64,000 bases of DNA from Bdellovibrionales bacterium (lineage in GTDB: Bacteria > Bdellovibrionota > Bdellovibrionia > Bdellovibrionales > UBA1609): NCBI GenBank assembly GCA_027459485.1, contig DAIDIG010000004.1, positions 237,335-301,334 of the forward strand, in the 5' to 3' direction. The position numbers and the translations under genes were made by a program. Below the pieces are notes generated by a model, which saw only the letters and a list, made by a program, of their open reading frames with translations, was not told the origin of the DNA and searched no databases. Positions within the stretch are counted from its first letter, which is position 1. Each line of letters begins with the position of its first letter. Below, piece after piece: positions 59,226 through 64,000 of this stretch.

Positions 59226-59867
59226 ATGAAAACAAGCATTGCTATAATTGTTTCGCTTTTGGTTCCATGGTCAACTTTGACCTTTGCCGCACCAAGCTCC
59301 AAACGATTTAATCTCCAGACCATGGTTAACAATTGCAAAGCAAAGTTCGATATTACGCCTTTTATCGTGAAAGCTAGCGGCGGAAAGAATGTACTGCTCT
59401 CAACGCCGTTCTTTGTTTATTCAATGAACTATTTTGAAAAGACAGGTCACGTACCATTGACCCAAGCCCAGCAAAATGATCCGGAAGCGCGAACGTGTGC
59501 AGCTTTTTCCGAAGGGCTTTTAACGTCAACTATTAACACTGATAACTGGCAATCCGCCGGCAACCAGATCATGAAAACTGCTCTTGACAGTTGCACCGTA
59601 AAAGTAGGTAGTGATGATGAAAATGGTGACGCTACAAAGTCAAACCCCCTTCAGACATGGCTTGACACAGGCTTGTTTCCGTTAACATCGGAACAAGCGA
59701 AAGATCCTAGCACCCTATATTGTGTGAATTTTATTGAAGGCGATTCGGTCGGTACTCTCTTGAACGGACTTGTTAAGGTTGTGTCAAACAGCACGGCCCA
59801 AAAAATTACCCAAGTGGCTAATGATATGGTTCAGACACTTGTTGGTTCGGTTGGCGAGCGGAAATGA
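59226..59867 (+). CDS. Secreted hypothetical protein with two internal Cys-containing repeats
   Basis: Signal peptide; TGHVPLTQAQQNDPEARTCAAFSEG and TGLFPLTSEQAKDPSTLYCVNFIEG. Confidence 0.7.
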   Translation: MKTSIAIIVSLLVPWSTLTFAAPSSKRFNLQTMVNNCKAKFDITPFIVKASGGKNVLLSTPFFVYSMNYFEKTGHVPLTQAQQNDPEARTCAAFSEGLLTSTINTDNWQSAGNQIMKTALDSCTVKVGSDDENGDATKSNPLQTWLDTGLFPLTSEQAKDPSTLYCVNFIEGDSVGTLLNGLVKVVSNSTAQKITQVANDMVQTLVGSVGERK

Positions 59868-60176
59868 GAGTCTTCGATTGCCAACGTACAGTAGCAGCAC
59901 TGATATTATAGGTGCGAATATGAGCCACCGTTAGCGAGATGGGCGCTACTTAGGACGTTCGTCTAAGGTCGGTCTGAATGAAAATCGGCGCAATATAATT
60001 CTGCGCTGATTACTCCGCTGAATTCGTCGGATCGGCGGCCTTCACCACAAGATCAATGGCCAGTGTGCCAAAACGCAGGCAATTCCAATACAACTAGCGG
60101 TACTGGATATTATGGTTGCCTCTGATGATCGGGATGATCTCATCCTAGCGATTTCAAGCTCGCGTTCGTCGCTCCG

Positions 60177-60184
60177 GCTGAATC
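60177..60184. repeat. 8-bp target site duplication GCTGAATC (left)
   Basis: Identical to 62670-62677. Confidence 0.9.
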
Positions 60185-60199
60185 GTAAACCCTGCGTAA

Positions 60200-61795
60200 T
60201 CAGCGGTATTGACGAAGCCGCCCGGCATGTTGAAGCGGTGTTTCGATTTCGTCGCTTTCGGCTAACCAGTTGAGAGACATTAGAAGGTAGGACCTTGGGT
60301 CGAGATCGTTTTTCTTACACGATTCGATAATTGTGAACAGCGTCGCCGCCGTGTCGGCGCCAGTGTGGGAACCCGAGCCATAATAATTTTTCCGACCGAT
60401 CACCGCATGGCGGATCGTTCGCTCGGCTTCGTTATTTGAGAGCGGGATTCTCGTATCGGTCAAAAATAACTCAAAGCCAGGCCAACGCTTACTGATGTAC
60501 AAAATGGCCTTTCTCTTTTGCGATCCTTCGCGGGATTTCGGGTATTCATCGAGTAGAAGCTCTTTCAAGTCTCGAACCACCTGGGCACTCTCTGTTGCAC
60601 GAAGCCCCTTAAGCTCTGAAAAATTCTTAGCTCGACGCTCGATTTTAAATAATTCATCGATGAGATTTAAAATTGGCGTGACAGTCGGGTCGTGTGATTC
60701 GATTTTAAAAAACTCGCGCCGGGCATGTGCCCAGCAATAAGCATGCGGGATCTTCGCCTCGTCTAAAACTCCGTTATACGTTTCAAGACCATCCGTCACG
60801 ACGGGCCCCTTATAGCCCCGCATCTTCTCCATTAAAATTTTTGCCGATCGGGTGGGCTTAAAAAAGTAGTAGCTCCCACATCGATTCGAGATCACCCACA
60901 TAAAACCATCTCGCTCATTTTTATTTTGGATCCCCCAGGGAGTTTCATCGATATGTAGAGCCGTGTCGCTTTCTAAAAGCTCCGATAATATCGCCTCTTG
61001 TATCGGCTCAAGTGCCGAAGCCGCGACAGCGCACAGGCGAGATAGCGTCGAGTTCTGTATACCCTTAAGACCGAGCGATTCCATCTGCCGAACTTGCCGC
61101 TCAAGCGGGATGTGGCTGATATATTTATCCGCCACAACTGACGCCACAAAATCTGTCGTATAGTTCATGCCAGGCATTAGCCCCGGCACAGATGCCGTCA
61201 AAATCACATCCTTGTCGCCGACCTGCACCGTGTAATGCTCCTTGAGCTTATACTTTTTTTTCTTAAAGACTTTTTTGATGTAGCGCCGCTCGATGATTTC
61301 AATTTGAGTCAGCCGCTCAAAAGTGTTCGGGATCTCTTCCCATAAATCCGACCATTTTTCTAAATCGTGCTTTTCGATTCCGCGAAGACGCCCCTCTTCT
61401 TCGAACTCACCCTCATTCATCGACACTTCGATTTCTTGCGTGTCCAAATCCGCAAAGCGGGTTTTGATCGTTTGACCCGATTCATCTCGAACTTCGTCCG
61501 TTGGGAACATGGCTTGGCTAAAAAGTAAGTTATCGCGCTGGCTTTTCGTCCTCGGTCGATCACTCGCATCGGCTCGTTTCTCACGACTGCGGCCAAAAAT
61601 CGACCGGCGGATCAGCTTTAGCCTTTCTTCGATAGTAAAACTTCTCTGATCGCGCTTTGCCTGTTCGTCCCGCAGATGTTTGATTTCGTTTTTTTGCCCC
61701 TCAATGTGCTCGGCCATGTCGGCCATGAGGGCCGCGACAACGTCTGGATGTTCGTTCTTTACGATTTGCTTCATTCGCTCTTTAACGTCCATCAC
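60200..61795 (-). CDS. tnpC: IS66 transposase TnpC
   Basis: LHIDETPWGIQNKNERDGFMWVISN, YCWAHARREF, PLSNNEAERTIRHAVIGRKNYYGSGSHTGA. Confidence 0.95.
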   Translation of the reverse strand: MMDVKERMKQIVKNEHPDVVAALMADMAEHIEGQKNEIKHLRDEQAKRDQRSFTIEERLKLIRRSIFGRSREKRADASDRPRTKSQRDNLLFSQAMFPTDEVRDESGQTIKTRFADLDTQEIEVSMNEGEFEEEGRLRGIEKHDLEKWSDLWEEIPNTFERLTQIEIIERRYIKKVFKKKKYKLKEHYTVQVGDKDVILTASVPGLMPGMNYTTDFVASVVADKYISHIPLERQVRQMESLGLKGIQNSTLSRLCAVAASALEPIQEAILSELLESDTALHIDETPWGIQNKNERDGFMWVISNRCGSYYFFKPTRSAKILMEKMRGYKGPVVTDGLETYNGVLDEAKIPHAYCWAHARREFFKIESHDPTVTPILNLIDELFKIERRAKNFSELKGLRATESAQVVRDLKELLLDEYPKSREGSQKRKAILYISKRWPGFELFLTDTRIPLSNNEAERTIRHAVIGRKNYYGSGSHTGADTAATLFTIIESCKKNDLDPRSYLLMSLNWLAESDEIETPLQHAGRLRQYR

Positions 61796-62212
61796 TTACA
61801 ATGATGGTGCCATTCCAACCGGCAATGCAAATGACTCCCGTTGCGTCACTGATTTTTGTGATTCTGATTTTTGCGGTACAAACGAACGATCAATGAGTGG
61901 CCCACGCAAAACACTTCCGTGAACGATCAATTTTAATTCCTGTAAACTGATTTCGGCTCTACCTAAAAGTTCGGCGTGCGACATAAACCCGCCACGCTCC
62001 ATTCGCTTTGCAATCAGCACAAGCCCCGAACCGTCGTAAATTAGTAACTTGAGTCGTCTTCGATTCTTGCCAAAAAAGATATACACATGCCCTTGGTTCA
62101 TCTCGGCTCCCAAATGATGTACGCAAAAACTCAAAAGCTTTTCAAACCCCGCGCGCATGTCGATCGGCTCACGATAAACAAAAACCCGCATGCCACGTTT
62201 ATCAAAAAACAT
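61796..62212 (-). CDS. tnpB: IS66 accessory protein TnpB
   Basis: VYREPIDMRAGFEKLLSFC ... VYIFFGKNRRRLKLLIYDGSGLVLIAKRMERGGF. Confidence 0.95.
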   Translation of the reverse strand: MFFDKRGMRVFVYREPIDMRAGFEKLLSFCVHHLGAEMNQGHVYIFFGKNRRRLKLLIYDGSGLVLIAKRMERGGFMSHAELLGRAEISLQELKLIVHGSVLRGPLIDRSFVPQKSESQKSVTQRESFALPVGMAPSL

Positions 62213-62609
62213 CGCGACCTCCGCACGCCGTCAATACATCGATGACCATTGCGGCCGGCAACCCCTCGATCAAATACCCATCAGGTGTTGTAACTGTCAC
62301 AGTTACAAATGCCGCCCCCTGAATTGGCCGGGCGTCTGTATCCGTCACAGATACAGATCTGCTCTTGGCTATGGTTAGCTGCTTAAAGCCTTCCGCCTTT
62401 GACTTTGACCGCCAGGCGTAAACCGAGTCGGTTGAAATGCCGACAAGCTCCGCCGCCCCTTTGACCGACCCCACGAGTTCACAAAGTTTCATCACGCGAT
62501 CTTTGATCGCGCGCGGCCACACTCGACGACGGTTGGCTCCGACTTCCGCTTCATATTGTGCGCGGATTTGTCTTATCTCATTCGCTAAAATTTTAATCTC
62601 GGAATTCAT
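62202..62609 (-). CDS. tnpA: IS66 accessory protein TnpA
   Basis: HTH-containing ORF upstream of and overlapping tnpB. Confidence 0.85.
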   Translation of the reverse strand: MNSEIKILANEIRQIRAQYEAEVGANRRRVWPRAIKDRVMKLCELVGSVKGAAELVGISTDSVYAWRSKSKAEGFKQLTIAKSRSVSVTDTDARPIQGAAFVTVTVTTPDGYLIEGLPAAMVIDVLTACGGRDVF

Positions 62610-62665
62610 CGCGCCGGAGTATCGCCGAAAACCGGGAGCCTTAATAGACGTGAATTACGCCGGGG

Positions 62666-62917
62666 TTACGCTGAATCGGTCTTGTGGCTGCAAAGAATAT
62701 TTCTGCTCCAGGCTTTTGGAGTCAAACCATAAAACTCGATGGCCCTACCTAAAGAAGTTAACGCGATATTTGCGGGCCGGGATTCTAACTCTTGAAGTTC
62801 CTGTATTGTGATATCAAGATGTTTTGCCGCCGTTTGCGCAGAGAGCCGTCGTCGCCGTCGCGCCAGCCGTAAAGCCAGGCTGAGCCTTTTATTGAAATTG
62901 ATTAAATCCTTATTCAT
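62666..62917 (-). pseudogene. Small HTH-like regulator, 3' end replaced by IS66 end (stop TAA supplied by IS)
   Basis: LALRLARRRRRLSAQTAAKHLDITIQELQELESRP; last codons ...GAT TCA GCG TAA cross the IS boundary. Confidence 0.65.
62670..62677. repeat. 8-bp target site duplication GCTGAATC (right)
   Basis: Identical to 60177-60184. Confidence 0.9.
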
Positions 62918-63000
62918 GGACTGAGGATATCAAATTTCATCTCGAATAGCTACTTTTTAAGGTAGTTATATTGTGAGTTTCATTGCCCTAACCTGATGGG

Positions 63001-63207
63001 GTGAAGAAACGAAAGCGCCCTAGACTTAAAATAAAGTCCGCATTGGACGAACGGGACATCAGCCAATACCAGCTCGCGATTCGGCTCGGATTACAAACCC
63101 AGCACATAACGAAGATGGTGAAAGCCGATTATAATCCGACGTTCAATACTCTTGTTCGTATTGCCGATGCAATCGACTGTGGAATTTGTGATTTAATAGA
63201 TGAATAA
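63001..63207 (+). CDS. Small XRE-type HTH regulator (GTG start)
   Basis: ISQYQLAIRLGLQTQHITKMVKADYNPTFNTLVRIADAIDCGICDLID. Confidence 0.75.
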   Translation: MKKRKRPRLKIKSALDERDISQYQLAIRLGLQTQHITKMVKADYNPTFNTLVRIADAIDCGICDLIDE

Positions 63208-63440
63208 GGTAGGGCTCGCGAGTGAGCCCGTTTGCCCTTACAGAGTCAGTGATACGGTGGCGCTGGCAACGACATACAGTTTGTAATTATCGTAAATCCC
63301 GTCGCGGCCCGCGCCGGTAGCACAGCCATCTGATGCAGCCCAAAAAACCGCACCGAACTATTACCTCGCATTCTGTACCGCTCTCAGCCTGATTATAATA
63401 GAGGCTAGCGAATTCTGGGCCGGCGGCAGCCCAAGATGGA

Positions 63441-64000
63441 TTACCTTTTGAGCCGAACGTGAGTAACATCGCTAGTGTTTCGATGTTCAGTAACTTTGAA
63501 CCCGAGTTTGCAAAGATCAATACCGGCGAATAAAGCCTCGCCTCGACCTAGAATTACGGGGCTAAATGCAAGATGCATTTCGTCAATAAGACCAGCTGTA
63601 AGGTACTGGCGAATCGTAGAAACGCCGCCACCGATTTTGATATCCTTACCACCGGCAGATTTCCGCGCCTGGTCCAAGGCGGATTCGATACCATCGGTCA
63701 CGAAGTGAAAGGTTGTTCCGCCTTCCATATTTATAGTTTTCCGGGGGTAGTGCGTGAGAACGAATACGGGTCCGTGAAAGGGAGGGCTCGGCCCCCACCA
63801 GCCTTTCCAGTTGTCATCGGACCAATCACCCCGGATGGGGCCGAACATATTACGCCCCATAATCCAGGCTCCAGTGCCTTCGAGTCCCTCGGCAAAGAAG
63901 TCATTGTTTATGCCCGTTTCGCCTCCATCCGTACCCGTCATCGAGTGGAATTTTTTTGTGTTGAAAATCCACTGATGAAGGTTGAGGCCCCCGACGCCGA
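63441..64000 (-). CDS. DHFR/RibD C-terminal-like family protein (5' end beyond window)
   Basis: GVGGLNLHQWIFN...GAWIMGRNMFGPIRGDW...PVFVLTHYPRK...IGGGVSTIRQYLTAGLIDEMHLAFSPVILGRGEALF; frame open to window edge. Confidence 0.85.
   Translation of the reverse strand, partial: GVGGLNLHQWIFNTKKFHSMTGTDGGETGINNDFFAEGLEGTGAWIMGRNMFGPIRGDWSDDNWKGWWGPSPPFHGPVFVLTHYPRKTINMEGGTTFHFVTDGIESALDQARKSAGGKDIKIGGGVSTIRQYLTAGLIDEMHLAFSPVILGRGEALFAGIDLCKLGFKVTEHRNTSDVTHVRLKR

Larger units (their letters stand above)
33744..60176. mobile_element. Integrated conjugative-type element at ssrA 3' end; right boundary not located and coordinate given is only a minimum extent
   Basis: Integrase abutting ssrA, T4SS gene set, DNA translocase, cargo; no second ssrA 3' copy recognised in window. 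Confidence 0.65.
60185..62669 (-). mobile_element. IS66-family insertion sequence, apparently complete
   Basis: tnpA-tnpB-tnpC set; terminal inverted repeats GTAAaCCCtGCGTAAT / GTAAcCCCgGCGTAAT; 8-bp TSD. Confidence 0.93.

Noticed and set aside
59050-59226. Sigma54 promoter upstream of the two-repeat secreted protein
   Set aside because: No GG-N10-GC site with reasonable consensus found in this interval.
59870-60176. Remnant coding fragment on minus strand (...RFGTLAIDLVVKAADPTNSAE-stop) and CTTAG-gACG-TT-CGT-CTAAG dyad as possible old gene/att site
   Set aside because: Too short and not recognisable; could be chance.
1-64000. CRISPR arrays or tRNA genes
   Set aside because: No regularly spaced repeats and no tRNA-like cloverleaf other than the tmRNA domain recognised by eye.

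Overview
The window looks like a chromosome segment from a Bdellovibrionota-like delta/oligoflexia-type bacterium (taxonomy inferred only from gene content and protein style). About 1-33.4 kb is dense core genome. It includes what appears to be a complete shikimate plus menaquinone supercluster (5.7-22.5 kb), with a polyprenyl-synthetase::UbiA fusion and an aro operon whose order B-A-(K::D::E)-C is collinear with the eukaryotic AROM protein. A tmRNA gene (ssrA, 33463-33812) follows. A more AT-rich integrated conjugative-type element starts at its 3' end: a serine recombinase whose last codons and stop lie in ssrA, a Replic_Relax-like protein, an FtsK-like ATPase, a VirB10/9/8/6/5/4/3/2-like T4SS (VirB5-like gene with an ATT start), a sigma-region-4-like protein and a DksA/TraR-like protein. 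Cargo is an RHS/YD-repeat protein with a coupled 2-TM protein, and then the best candidate for an undescribed system: a sigma54-type promoter with an NtrC-like dyad upstream of YcaO - 49-aa Cys/Gly-rich secreted-type peptide - SBP_bac_5 - histidine kinase - sigma54 activator, followed by a novel two-repeat secreted Cys protein. An 18-bp dyad (TGGACGTA-N2-TACGTCCA) recurs upstream of the transfer operon and between the RHS and YcaO operons. An intact IS66-family element (60185-62669) with an exact 8-bp TSD truncates a small HTH gene near the right side. All calls are from reading sequence; no database search was possible.
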